Made by a program: the position numbers and the translations under genes
Notes under the pieces: model-generated
What the model saw: the letters and a program-made list of their open reading frames with translations, nothing else
The model's database searches: none
Told to the model about the DNA's origin: nothing
In this document: positions 1 through 8,099 of the stretch, piece by piece
Layout: each line of letters starts with the position of its first letter
How positions within the stretch are numbered: position 1 is the first letter of the stretch
Assembly (NCBI RefSeq): GCF_003574625.1
Contig: NZ_QNUJ01000006.1
Coordinates: 186,001-250,000 of the forward strand
Length of the DNA: 64,000 nucleotides
From: Shinella zoogloeoides
GTDB lineage: Bacteria > Pseudomonadota > Alphaproteobacteria > Rhizobiales > Rhizobiaceae
Reading direction: 5' to 3'

Positions 1-2
1 TC

Positions 3-941
3 GAGGATTCCGTCTCCGTCGTCAACGATATCGACGACCTGCTCTCGATCAACGAGGTGCGCTTCAGGGTGCTCTCGGCTGAGGACATGCTCGGCAAGGC
101 GGCCGAGCTGCGCGGGCTCGTCGACCGGCTGAAGACCGTGCCCAACGCCTGGGCGGACGACGCGATGCTGAACCGCATGGTGGAACTTGCCAGGCAGACC
201 GGCGACATCCGCCAGAACGCGCTGGTGCCGGACCAGCTCGTCTTCCGCCACGAGGCCTATTGGGCGAACCATTTCGGCGGGGTCTTCGTCTTCCTCGACG
301 ACAGGACGACGACGGTGATCTGCGACCCCAGCGTGCCCGGCTTCCGCCGCTCGCGGCCGTGGCAGGTGAGCTACATCGCGCTCGACGATCACCGGCGCAT
401 CTTCGATTTCCTCGCCTCCACCAAGCGACTGGAGCTGCCGCGGGCCTCGTGGGTGGAGCCCTCGGGCCTCTTCCAGCACAGGGCGGACATGACCGTCGCC
501 GGCCTCGTCAACCGGAGCGACCCGACCGCCGACCTCGAAAAGGCCGACCGCATCTGGCTGCAGACCTGGATGCATCGCAACGCCGCGCTGGTGGCCGAGG
601 AGGGCACCTATCCCTTCCTGCAGGAGGCGATGCGGACGGTCGCGACGACCGGCGAGATCAAGATCGACGAGGTCGCGCCCGACCGGCGCTTCCTCCTCGT
701 GCGCGCCGCGCCCGACCACCCGGACCAATGGCTGGTCAACCGGCTGATTTCGCAGATGGTTCCCCATGACTTCGTGTCGCGCTTCGTCTTCGACAAGCAG
801 GGCTTCTATTCCGCCTACGAGCACTACAGCGAAAAGTTCCGCGAATACGTTGTTGCGACGTTGACGCGAACCTATCTGCAAGACAAGGCTGCATTCCGCA
901 GGAAACTCTTCGGCATCAGAGAGGACGACCCCAATGCTTGA
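3..941 (+). CDS. Conserved hypothetical protein, 5' end outside the window
   Basis: The reading frame is open from the first bases of the window, so this is the C-terminal part of a longer protein (312 residues visible). A GTG at 57 could start it but the in-frame codons upstream look equally coding, so I treat it as truncated. No signal peptide, membrane segment or catalytic motif is visible. It overlaps the next gene by 8 bases (ATGCTTGA), which indicates translational coupling and joint function with the DUF2333 membrane protein. It may be the rhizobial family I know as DUF6638, but that name is from memory and uncertain. Confidence 0.75.
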   Translation, partial: EDSVSVVNDIDDLLSINEVRFRVLSAEDMLGKAAELRGLVDRLKTVPNAWADDAMLNRMVELARQTGDIRQNALVPDQLVFRHEAYWANHFGGVFVFLDDRTTTVICDPSVPGFRRSRPWQVSYIALDDHRRIFDFLASTKRLELPRASWVEPSGLFQHRADMTVAGLVNRSDPTADLEKADRIWLQTWMHRNAALVAEEGTYPFLQEAMRTVATTGEIKIDEVAPDRRFLLVRAAPDHPDQWLVNRLISQMVPHDFVSRFVFDKQGFYSAYEHYSEKFREYVVATLTRTYLQDKAAFRRKLFGIREDDPNA

Positions 942-2085
942 CCCGATCGTCGCCTTCTTCCAGCGCATCTTCGCGGCCATCGGTCGGGGCATCGGCATGG
1001 TGATCGCCTGGATCCTCTGGCCCTTCATGACGGTGGCGAACTGGTATCGCGCCCGCGGCTGGATCATCAAGGGGCCGATCGGCATCGCACTCGTCGTGCT
1101 TGTCGCCTTCTATGCCTATTTCATCTGGCAGACCCAGGTGTGGAGCGGCTTCAACCCGGACTATGTGAACGCCTACAATCTCGGCCAGCGCAAGCAGGAT
1201 GCGGGCACCGCTACCGGCGGCACCGCCTCCGCCACGCCGCCGGCGGGCGATCTTGCCGAGCCGGAGCCGAAGACCTGCGTGCGCTCGGCGATCGTTGACG
1301 TGACGGCCGACCTCATCGACTTCAACGTCAACCAGAACGCCTGGATCTCCTCCATGCTGCTCTACAAGCTCGGGCTCTTCGGGCTCGACTGGGACAAGAC
1401 GCCGTGGTTCGACAACAAGGCGTCCTTCCAGCGCGGCGTCAACCAGGCGGTCCGGCGCACGGCGGTGGAACTGGTCGATGCGCTCGGCCGCGTGCGCGGC
1501 ACCTCCGGCATCAACGCCGACCTCCAGCGCGCCCGCGGCAACCTGCAGTTCGACGAGGAGACCTGGTATTTCGGCTCGGATTCGCTGCTGCCCAAGACGC
1601 CGACGCCGAACTACTATCGCACGGCGATGGCGGACCTGCGCAAGTTCAACGCCTCGCTCGAAGCCTGCGACGCCATCTTCGACGGCCGCTCCGACAACCT
1701 GATCGAATTCCTCGACCGCATCACCAACGATATCGGCTCGACTTCCGACATTATTCGGAAGCAGTCGGAATTCCAAAATGGCGGCTGGTTCGACACGCGG
1801 GCGGACGACCGCTTCTGGTTCGCCTATGGCCAGCTCTACGGTTATTACGGCATCCTCTCGGCTTCCGGCGCCGACTTCGAGGCGGTCATCAAGGCGCGCG
1901 GCATCGAGCCCTTGTGGAAGGCGACGATCTCGCAGCTTCGCTCGGCGCTGAAGATCCAGCCGGCCATCATCTCGAACGGCAAGGAAGACGGCTGGATCAT
2001 GCCGACGCATCTTGCCACTATGGGCTTCTATATCCTGCGCGTGCGCTCGAACCTTGTGGAAATGCGCGACGTGCTGGCACGCTGA
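934..2085 (+). CDS. DUF2333 family membrane-anchored protein
   Basis: 383 residues. An amphipathic, Trp-rich N-terminus (residues 1-35) is followed by one clear membrane segment near residues 49-67 and then a long polar domain with a low-complexity Thr/Ala/Gly linker around residues 90-108. The overall plan, one N-terminal membrane helix and a large soluble domain with many aromatic and Asp/Asn residues, fits the DUF2333 family of Proteobacteria, whose function is unknown. It starts inside the end of the preceding gene (8-base overlap), so the two are probably cotranslated. Confidence 0.85.
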   Translation: MLDPIVAFFQRIFAAIGRGIGMVIAWILWPFMTVANWYRARGWIIKGPIGIALVVLVAFYAYFIWQTQVWSGFNPDYVNAYNLGQRKQDAGTATGGTASATPPAGDLAEPEPKTCVRSAIVDVTADLIDFNVNQNAWISSMLLYKLGLFGLDWDKTPWFDNKASFQRGVNQAVRRTAVELVDALGRVRGTSGINADLQRARGNLQFDEETWYFGSDSLLPKTPTPNYYRTAMADLRKFNASLEACDAIFDGRSDNLIEFLDRITNDIGSTSDIIRKQSEFQNGGWFDTRADDRFWFAYGQLYGYYGILSASGADFEAVIKARGIEPLWKATISQLRSALKIQPAIISNGKEDGWIMPTHLATMGFYILRVRSNLVEMRDVLAR

Positions 2086-2204
2086 CAGCAGTGATTTCGC
2101 GGGGATTGCGAGCAGCATTCCCCGCCGCCTTTGCGTATTGACCGAATGCCGCCTCCGGGAGAGGAGACCCGGTTGCGGCAGCGATGCTGAGGGGAGCACA
2201 CCGC

Positions 2205-3884
2205 ATGGCCGACGTGAAATCCGACATCGAAATCGCCCGCGCCGCGAAGAAGCAGCCTATCCTGGAGATCGGCGCGAAGCTTGGTATCCCGCCGGAAGCG
2301 CTGCTGCCCTACGGCCACGACAAGGCGAAGATCACCGCCGGCTTCATCGCCGCGCAGAAGGGCAAGCCCGACGGCAGGCTGATCCTCGTCACCGCCATCA
2401 ACCCGACGCCGGCCGGCGAGGGCAAGACGACGACCACGGTCGGCCTCGGCGACGGGCTCAACCGCATCGGCAGGAAGGCCATCACCTGCATTCGCGAGGC
2501 TTCGCTCGGCCCCTGCTTCGGCGTGAAGGGCGGAGCGGCCGGCGGCGGCTACGCGCAGGTGGTGCCCATGGAGGACATGAACCTCCATTTCACCGGCGAT
2601 TTCCACGCCATCACCTCGGCGCACAACCTGCTCGCCGCGCTGATCGACAACCACATCTACTGGGGCAATGAGCAGAACATCGATACCCGCCGCATCGCCT
2701 GGCGGCGCGTGATGGACATGAACGACCGCGCGCTGCGCCAGATCGTCTGCTCGCTCGGCGGCGTCGCCAACGGCTATCCGCGCGAGGCGGGTTTCGACAT
2801 CACCGTCGCCTCGGAGGTGATGGCGATCCTCTGTCTGTCGATGGACCTCAGGGACCTCGAAAGGCGGCTCGGCAACATCATCATCGGCTACCGGCGCGAC
2901 AAGTCGCCGGTCTTCGCCCGCGACATCAAGGCGGACGGGGCGATGACGGTGCTGCTCAAGGACGCCATGCAGCCGAACCTCGTGCAGACGCTGGAGAACA
3001 ACCCGGCCTTCGTGCATGGCGGGCCCTTCGCCAACATCGCCCATGGCTGCAATTCCGTCATCGCCACCACGACGGCGCTGAAGCTTGCCGACTATGTGGT
3101 GACGGAGGCCGGTTTCGGCGCCGATCTCGGGGCGGAGAAATTCTTCGACATCAAGTGCCGCAAGGCCGGGCTCAAGCCCGATGCCGCCGTCATCGTCGCG
3201 ACCGTGCGCGCCATGAAGATGAACGGCGGCGTGAAGAAGGACGATCTCGGCCGGGAGGATGTGGAGGCGGTACGCAAAGGCTGCGCCAATCTCGGCCGGC
3301 ATGTGCAGAACGTGAAGAAGTTCGGCGTGCCCATCGTGGTCGCCATCAACCATTTCACCTCCGATACCGAGGCGGAAATCCGCGCGGTGCAGGCCTATGT
3401 GGAAACGCTCGGCGCCGAGGCGATCCTCTGCCGGCACTGGGCGCTCGGCTCGGCCGGCATCGAAGAGCTGGCGCGCAAGGTGGTGGAGCTTGCCGAATCC
3501 GGCCATTCGCAATTCTCGCCGCTCTATCCGGACGAGATGCCGCTTTTCGAGAAGATCGAGACGATCGCCAAGGACATCTACCATGCCGACGCGGTAATCG
3601 CCGACAAGACCGTGCGGGCTCAGCTCCATATGTGGGAGCAGCAGGGCTACGGCCGGCTGCCGGTCTGCATGGCCAAGACGCAATATTCCTTCTCGACCGA
3701 CCCGAACCTGCGCGGCGCGCCCACCGGCCATACCGTGCCGGTGCGCGAGGTGCGCCTGTCCGCGGGCGCCGGCTTCGTCGTGGTCGTCACCGGCGAGATC
3801 ATGACCATGCCGGGCCTGCCGAAAGTGCCGTCGTCGGAGAGGATCTTCCTCAACGAAGAGGGCCATATCGAAGGCCTCTTCTGA
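2205..3884 (+). CDS. fhs: Formate--tetrahydrofolate ligase
   Basis: 559 residues, the usual length for the family. The enzyme makes 10-formyltetrahydrofolate from formate, tetrahydrofolate and ATP in cytosolic one-carbon metabolism. The phosphate-binding loop TPAGEGKT lies at residues 68-75, and the conserved [18 protein letters not shown]-type segment follows. I chose the ATG at 2205 (MADVKSD) rather than the in-frame ATG at 2184 because GAGGGGAG sits just upstream of 2205. It stands alone, with a GC-rich hairpin directly after the stop. Confidence 0.97.
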   Translation: MADVKSDIEIARAAKKQPILEIGAKLGIPPEALLPYGHDKAKITAGFIAAQKGKPDGRLILVTAINPTPAGEGKTTTTVGLGDGLNRIGRKAITCIREASLGPCFGVKGGAAGGGYAQVVPMEDMNLHFTGDFHAITSAHNLLAALIDNHIYWGNEQNIDTRRIAWRRVMDMNDRALRQIVCSLGGVANGYPREAGFDITVASEVMAILCLSMDLRDLERRLGNIIIGYRRDKSPVFARDIKADGAMTVLLKDAMQPNLVQTLENNPAFVHGGPFANIAHGCNSVIATTTALKLADYVVTEAGFGADLGAEKFFDIKCRKAGLKPDAAVIVATVRAMKMNGGVKKDDLGREDVEAVRKGCANLGRHVQNVKKFGVPIVVAINHFTSDTEAEIRAVQAYVETLGAEAILCRHWALGSAGIEELARKVVELAESGHSQFSPLYPDEMPLFEKIETIAKDIYHADAVIADKTVRAQLHMWEQQGYGRLPVCMAKTQYSFSTDPNLRGAPTGHTVPVREVRLSAGAGFVVVVTGEIMTMPGLPKVPSSERIFLNEEGHIEGLF

Positions 3885-3892
3885 AAGCGGAA

Positions 3893-3911
3893 GGGGCGCC
3901 TTGGGCGCCCC
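3893..3911. terminator. GC-rich hairpin between convergent genes
   Basis: GGGGCGCC, loop TTG, GGCGCCCC: an 8-bp perfect stem placed between the convergent fhs and DUF1993 genes. There is no U-run, so termination is inferred from position only. Confidence 0.5.
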
Positions 3912-3920
3912 TCGTCGCGG

Positions 3921-4427
3921 CTACGTACGGCCGAGATAGTCCAGCTTGCCGACGGGAACGCCGTTGTGGCGCAGGATCGCGTAGGCGGTCGTCAGGTGGA
4001 AGTAGAAATTCGGAAGCACGAAGGTGAGGAGGTAGTCCTTGCCGGAGGAGCTGAGTTCCCCGCCGCGCGTCTTCAGGACGACGGTGCGCTCGGCCGCGCC
4101 CTCGAAGGCGGCTTCCGGCACGGAGGCGAGATAGGCCGTGGTCTTCTCGATGCGGGCGCGCAGGTCGGATAGCGTCGTTTCGTCGTCCGCAAAGCTCGGC
4201 GCATCGGTGCCGGTGAGGCGCGCGGCGGCGCCCTTGGCCGTATCGCTCATGCGCTGGACCTGGCCTGCGAGCGAGAGCATGTCCGGCGCAAGGCGCGCAT
4301 TCACCAGCACTTCCGGCTTGATGTTCTTCTCCTGCGCAAAGGCTTCGGCCTTGTCGAGCAGTTTGGACAGGACGGCGAAACCGCGCTGGAACGCGGGGAT
4401 GGAGAGTTCGTAGGGCGTGATCGACAT
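3921..4427 (-). CDS. DUF1993 domain-containing protein
   Basis: 168 residues, all helical in character, with no signal peptide. The features of DUF1993 are visible: an N-terminal LSIPAFQRGF segment, a middle LAPDMLSLAGQVQRMSDTAK region, and a C-terminal stretch with FYFHLTTAYAILRHNGV near residues 144-158. The His-containing C-terminal helix recalls DinB-like four-helix proteins. The biochemical role is unknown. Single gene, convergent with fhs. Confidence 0.88.
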   Translation of the reverse strand: MSITPYELSIPAFQRGFAVLSKLLDKAEAFAQEKNIKPEVLVNARLAPDMLSLAGQVQRMSDTAKGAAARLTGTDAPSFADDETTLSDLRARIEKTTAYLASVPEAAFEGAAERTVVLKTRGGELSSSGKDYLLTFVLPNFYFHLTTAYAILRHNGVPVGKLDYLGRT

Positions 4428-4530
4428 GAGGGAACCTCTGCGTGGCGGGATATCGGGCTCTGGGCCGCACTACAGATAGGAGCGGCGAGCGCCTCTTTTC
4501 AGGAGCCGCCGAAAATATCGCCGGGGTTCA

Positions 4531-5256
4531 TCACCAGCAGTAGCGGTAGCCGCCGCGCCGTTCCTTCACGTCGAGATGCAGGTGGTTCTGGTGCGCCGCG
4601 TCGCTGCCGGGGTCGAGCACCGTCGTGAAATAGAGGCAGGCCGCCTCGGTGATCGCGCGCTGGAAGGCGCCTTCCAGCGTGGAATCCTTGTCCGCCGGGC
4701 GGATGGTGAAGGTCTTGCCGCTCTTGAAGGTGAAGCCGGCGATATCGATGGCATTGCCGAAGGCATGTTCGGAAATCCTGCCTTCCGTCGCGCCGTTGCG
4801 ATTGCGGCAGACATAGGCGGAGGCCTGGGAGAGGCCGGTGATCGTTTCCTGCGGCATGGCGGCCTGAAGCGAAGGCTTCACCGAGCCCTCCAGCCAGCGG
4901 GCAAGCTGCAGCGCCGCCTCGCAGCGCACCGTCGCCTGCGGCTCGACCTTGATGCCGCCCGGCAGCTGCTTGAGGAGGACGGGCTTGTCGATGCCGCAGG
5001 CCTTGCCGTCCTCGACCTCCGGCGCCTCCTCGAAGCCCACGCCGATCTCCGTCAACGCCTTCCGGCAGGCCGCCTCTTCGCTCGCATCCTCGTGCGGACG
5101 CTCGCTGGCCTTCTCCGCTTCCTCGGCGGCCTTGCGCCCCGCCTCCGTTTTCACATCGACCGCCGGGATCTCCTTCTTTTCTTCCACGGGCGCCTGCTCG
5201 GGACGTGAAGCGGGTAGCGGACCCTTTTCCGGCAGGTCGGCGGCGCTGGCGAGCAT
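4531..5256 (-). CDS. Extensin-like C-terminal domain protein, periplasmic
   Basis: 241 residues from the first ATG. A Pro/Glu/Lys-rich linker (residues 10-60) leads into an extensin-like_C domain with cysteines at both ends (CRKAL... to the C-terminal RYCW), the SEHAFGNAIDIAGF motif and the HQNHLHLD motif. These His/Asp residues recall D-Ala-D-Ala peptidase (VanY/M15-like) metal sites, so a role in peptidoglycan is plausible. In-frame codons upstream of this ATG encode a good signal peptide (LRPLALIALPLMLASA), but no ATG, GTG or TTG is there; an ATT at 5298-5296 preceded by GGGAGA is the likely true start. See findings. Confidence 0.85.
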   Translation of the reverse strand: MLASAADLPEKGPLPASRPEQAPVEEKKEIPAVDVKTEAGRKAAEEAEKASERPHEDASEEAACRKALTEIGVGFEEAPEVEDGKACGIDKPVLLKQLPGGIKVEPQATVRCEAALQLARWLEGSVKPSLQAAMPQETITGLSQASAYVCRNRNGATEGRISEHAFGNAIDIAGFTFKSGKTFTIRPADKDSTLEGAFQRAITEAACLYFTTVLDPGSDAAHQNHLHLDVKERRGGYRYCW

Positions 5257-5423
5257 GAGGGGCAGGGCGATGAGGGCGAGGGGGCGAAGGGTGAGAATGG
5301 GCTGTCTCCCGCTGAAAAGATCAGCGGGGAAACGCCCGGCAGCGGATTTGGTTGCGCGGATCGGCCAGCCCTGTGCGGTAACTACCAGCTATTACGCGCC
5401 TGTACTCAAAGGCATGAAGGTGT

Positions 5424-5450
5424 AGAAGCCCGCATATATAGCGGGCTTCT
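5424..5450 (-). terminator. Terminator hairpin after shmR
   Basis: AGAAGCCCGC and GCGGGCTTCT form a 10-bp perfect stem around a 7-base AT loop, 23 bases past the stop codon of the receptor gene. The U-run is weak. Confidence 0.6.
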
Positions 5451-5472
5451 CCTGTTCCAAATACGGTTCTTC

Positions 5473-7764
5473 CTAGAACTTCTTGCTGATGGATACCTTG
5501 AAGGTTCTGCCAGGTTCGCTGAAAAAGTCCCGCCTTGCGAGCACTGTTCCGTCCGGCACTTCGACAGCATTCCAGTATTTCTTGTTGAAGACATTGAAGA
5601 CGCCAGCTTGAACGCGAAGGCCTTCTAGGTCCGTATCGCCGATTTTTTCCGGCTGCCACCAGACGGTCGCATCGACGATACCATAGCCGGGGGCCTTGAA
5701 GCCGGAAGAGCTGACCTTGTTACGCGCCGCCGCCATGCTGAGGGAGACATCCGAGCCCCAGGTTTCGGTGGAGTAACCAAGCCCGACGATCGCCCGCAGC
5801 GGGGCAACCGAATTGAGATATTCATCCTCTCCCGTGTCCTTGCCGTGCGACCACGCGAAAGAGCCCCAGGTCCGCCAATTTTCGCGGAACCGCCACTCGC
5901 CGCCGAGCTCGATGCCGTAGATCTGTACCTTATTGCGGTTGGCGTAGCCCGTGACGCCGCCGACCGGATATTCTCCGCCTGGCGGAGCGATCATCACCGT
6001 GTCGATGAAGTTGCGGTAGTAATTGTTAAAGACGGTTGCCGACCAGCTATAATCATCGCCGGCATAACGCGCGCCCACTTCGAAGCCGTTGCTGGTTTCC
6101 GTTTCGAGGTCCGGGTTGCCGAGGCGCGCATAGGAGCCCGGTGCACCGTAATTCTGGTAAAGCTCCGTCACCGTCGGGGCACGGAAGCCGCGTGCATATT
6201 GCGTGAAGAGTTCCAGTTCTGTTGTGGCCTGCCATGCAAGGCGAAGCTTGGGCGAGATGCCGAAGTCGTCCTTGCTCTTCATATAAGCCGGATCGTAATT
6301 GGGGCTATCTTCGAAAGCGGACGTCAACTTCGGCTTGTGGCTATACCAGTCGAAGCGGACGCCGGGCGTCACGGTCAACCGGTCGTCGAGCAGCTTGATG
6401 TCGTCCTCCACGAAGAAGCCCGCGACGGTACTGTCGACATCAGGCATATCCGAGGAATTGGTGTGCAGCATTCGGCAGGTCTGCGGGCCGATGCTTTCGC
6501 CGCCGATGATCAATTCCGGAATGGTGGACCAATCGACATCCGGGCAATTGTCGACGCCTGCGGCATATTGATGGGTCTTTTGCCAGTAGAGTTCACCGCC
6601 GAAACGGAATTCATTGCTGATGCCACCGATCTGCAGCTCCTTCTCGGCGTTTCCAGAAATGCCGTAAGAGGTCTGCTCAATCATGTTGTCGCGTGTGTAT
6701 ATGCCGTATGGAGGGCCGTAATAAAGGGCTGCGGCCCCTGGGATAAAGGCGCGCCCATCCATTTTGCGGATGGCGTCTACAGTGTTGTTGAGCCTTTCCT
6801 TCTGCCAGTAGACATTGACACTCGCCTTATCGACGATATCGGTCCCATCGGGGGACTCGAAGTCATACGATCCCGATAGCCGCTTGCGATCGATTTCCTC
6901 GCCGCTCTTGAAGGTGCCCTGCTGATAGCTCGACGTCGTGCCGCGCATGTTGTCGACGTCTTCGTCACGGTTGAAGAGCTCGCCGGTGAAGCCGATGCGG
7001 TGGCCGCCTTCAAGATACTGGTGCAGCTTGACGAGAAGGTTTTGCTGCGTGAAGTCCGAGGGATTGGGCTCGGTGCGGGCTGCATCGTATCCCCCGATCG
7101 TGCCGAGATTGTCCGCCTCGTGTCCCTTCTTGTAGCCGCCCTGAATCAGGAACCAGGTATCGTCAAAACGGGTAGCGAGAGCGGCGTTGCCTCCGAAACT
7201 ATTGTCCGAGCTGTCGTATCCGCTCTTGGTCAACGCACCGAACGACTTCCCCTCTTCAATGAGGTCTTCAGGATTGAGCGTACGAAGTTGTACGACGCCG
7301 CCCAGGGCACCGGACCCATATTTGCTGGAATCTGCGCCCTTGGTGATATCGACGGCCGAGAGGCTGTCGAAATCGAAGGCATTCCCGCCGCCTCTCGCAC
7401 TGTCGCGGGGATCGGTCAGCCATGGCATGCGGATGCCGTCGATGGTGGTGAGCACACGGTTGTCCTGAAGGCCGCGGATGTTGACGCTTTTGGTCGCTTC
7501 ATTGAAGTTCACGCCGGCATCGACACGGCGGGAGAAATCCTTGAAATCGTTGACCATACGCTGGTCGAGTTTGGCCCGCTCCGTCGTTTGCGTCAGTGGC
7601 GACTGTTCCACCCGTCCTTGCTTCTTGCCTTCGACCGTAATCGCTTCAAGCTGGGTCTCTTCAGTCTTGGTCTGCTGGGCAAATGCTGCTGCCGGGATAT
7701 AGAGGGCGAGGACGACGGCTGATCCACTCAACAGACGTACGCGCGGGGAGATGGACCGGCGCAT
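5473..7764 (-). CDS. shmR: TonB-dependent heme/hemoglobin-type outer membrane receptor
   Basis: 763 residues. A signal peptide ends near AFA-QQ (residue 30); a TonB box-like TQLEAITVEG follows at 37-46; the plug domain covers about 50-165 and a 22-strand barrel the rest, ending in the outer-membrane C-terminal Phe (SISKKF). The FRAP box is at 527-530 and the NPDL (NPNL-type) box at 550-553, as in the hemoglobin/transferrin/lactoferrin receptor family. It takes up heme across the outer membrane with TonB-ExbBD energy. AAGGAG lies 7 bases before the ATG, and an iron box lies about 80 bases upstream. The position next to trpE(G) matches Sinorhizobium shmR as I recall it. The gene looks less GC-rich than its neighbours. 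Odd: I see no His between the FRAP and NPNL boxes. Confidence 0.85.
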   Translation of the reverse strand: MRRSISPRVRLLSGSAVVLALYIPAAAFAQQTKTEETQLEAITVEGKKQGRVEQSPLTQTTERAKLDQRMVNDFKDFSRRVDAGVNFNEATKSVNIRGLQDNRVLTTIDGIRMPWLTDPRDSARGGGNAFDFDSLSAVDITKGADSSKYGSGALGGVVQLRTLNPEDLIEEGKSFGALTKSGYDSSDNSFGGNAALATRFDDTWFLIQGGYKKGHEADNLGTIGGYDAARTEPNPSDFTQQNLLVKLHQYLEGGHRIGFTGELFNRDEDVDNMRGTTSSYQQGTFKSGEEIDRKRLSGSYDFESPDGTDIVDKASVNVYWQKERLNNTVDAIRKMDGRAFIPGAAALYYGPPYGIYTRDNMIEQTSYGISGNAEKELQIGGISNEFRFGGELYWQKTHQYAAGVDNCPDVDWSTIPELIIGGESIGPQTCRMLHTNSSDMPDVDSTVAGFFVEDDIKLLDDRLTVTPGVRFDWYSHKPKLTSAFEDSPNYDPAYMKSKDDFGISPKLRLAWQATTELELFTQYARGFRAPTVTELYQNYGAPGSYARLGNPDLETETSNGFEVGARYAGDDYSWSATVFNNYYRNFIDTVMIAPPGGEYPVGGVTGYANRNKVQIYGIELGGEWRFRENWRTWGSFAWSHGKDTGEDEYLNSVAPLRAIVGLGYSTETWGSDVSLSMAAARNKVSSSGFKAPGYGIVDATVWWQPEKIGDTDLEGLRVQAGVFNVFNKKYWNAVEVPDGTVLARRDFFSEPGRTFKVSISKKF

Positions 7765-7838
7765 GGAAGCTCCTTGGTGTTTTGATTTTGGCTGAAATGT
7801 GGCTACTAAATCTTTCCTATAAGAGTCAAGTTTGAATA

Positions 7839-7853
7839 TGATTTTTTAATTCA
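7839..7853 (-). promoter_or_regulatory. IRO box (RirA-type iron-responsive operator) of shmR
   Basis: TGA, 9 bases, TCA (TGATTTTTTAATTCA): this fits the rhizobial IRO consensus TGA-N9-TCA bound by the Fe-S regulator RirA. It lies in an AT-rich stretch 75-89 bases upstream of the shmR start, unlike the GC-rich surroundings, and predicts repression in iron-replete cells. Confidence 0.65.
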
Positions 7854-7907
7854 CGTTTTATGGTGTGGTCCTGTGAAGAGATATCCAACCTGTATCCTCA
7901 ACGCCCC

Positions 7908-7936
7908 TTGCACGGGGTCATGCTTCGCGCTAACAA
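7908..7936 (+). promoter_or_regulatory. Promoter of the trpL-trpE(G) transcript
   Basis: -35 TTGCAC at 7908-7913, a 17-bp spacer and -10 TAACAA at 7931-7936. Eight bases further is the A of the trpL start codon, so transcription should begin on or next to the ATG and trpL should be leaderless, as described for S. meliloti trpL. Confidence 0.7.
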
Positions 7937-7944
7937 TTCCGCCC

Positions 7945-7989
7945 ATGACAAACGCACGCATCATTTCTGGCTGGTGGTGGGCTCGCTGA
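7945..7989 (+). CDS. trpL: trp operon leader peptide
   Basis: A 14-residue peptide, MTNARIISGWWWAR, with three consecutive Trp codons (TGG TGG TGG). The S. meliloti peptide peTrpL has the same length and the same WWWAR ending. Ribosome stalling at the Trp codons senses charged tRNA-Trp and decides whether the hairpin downstream forms. No ribosome binding site is present, which agrees with a leaderless transcript. In S. meliloti both the released leader RNA (rnTrpL) and the peptide act in trans; this copy could do the same, but that is inference. Confidence 0.9.
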   Translation: MTNARIISGWWWAR

Positions 7990-8024
7990 GGCGGCCTTGA
8001 CCAGTCATGCGTGATTGAGACGAC

Positions 8025-8056
8025 AAGCCGCCCGGAAAATTCGAGGCGGCTTTTTT
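8025..8056 (+). terminator. trp attenuator terminator
   Basis: AAGCCGCC at 8025-8032 pairs with GGCGGCTT at 8045-8052, followed by TTTT: an intrinsic terminator between trpL and trpE(G). GGCGGC just after the trpL stop (7990-7995) can pair instead with GCCGCC of the first arm, which gives the antiterminator. When it terminates it would release a leader RNA of about 110 nt, equivalent to rnTrpL. Confidence 0.85.
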
Positions 8057-8099
8057 GTGTTCGGCCGCCTCGCAGGACCGGGCCGAAACGGAGTTGGGA

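Noticed and set aside
2028-3866. 612-codon open frame on the minus strand opposite fhs
   Set aside because: Shadow of the strongly conserved fhs frame in GC-rich DNA; the translation is His/Arg/Asp-rich without any domain.
5300-5425. Plus-strand frame ending in SYYAPVLKGMKV before the receptor terminator
   Set aside because: No start with ribosome binding site, and it overlaps the extensin gene and its leader; probably chance.
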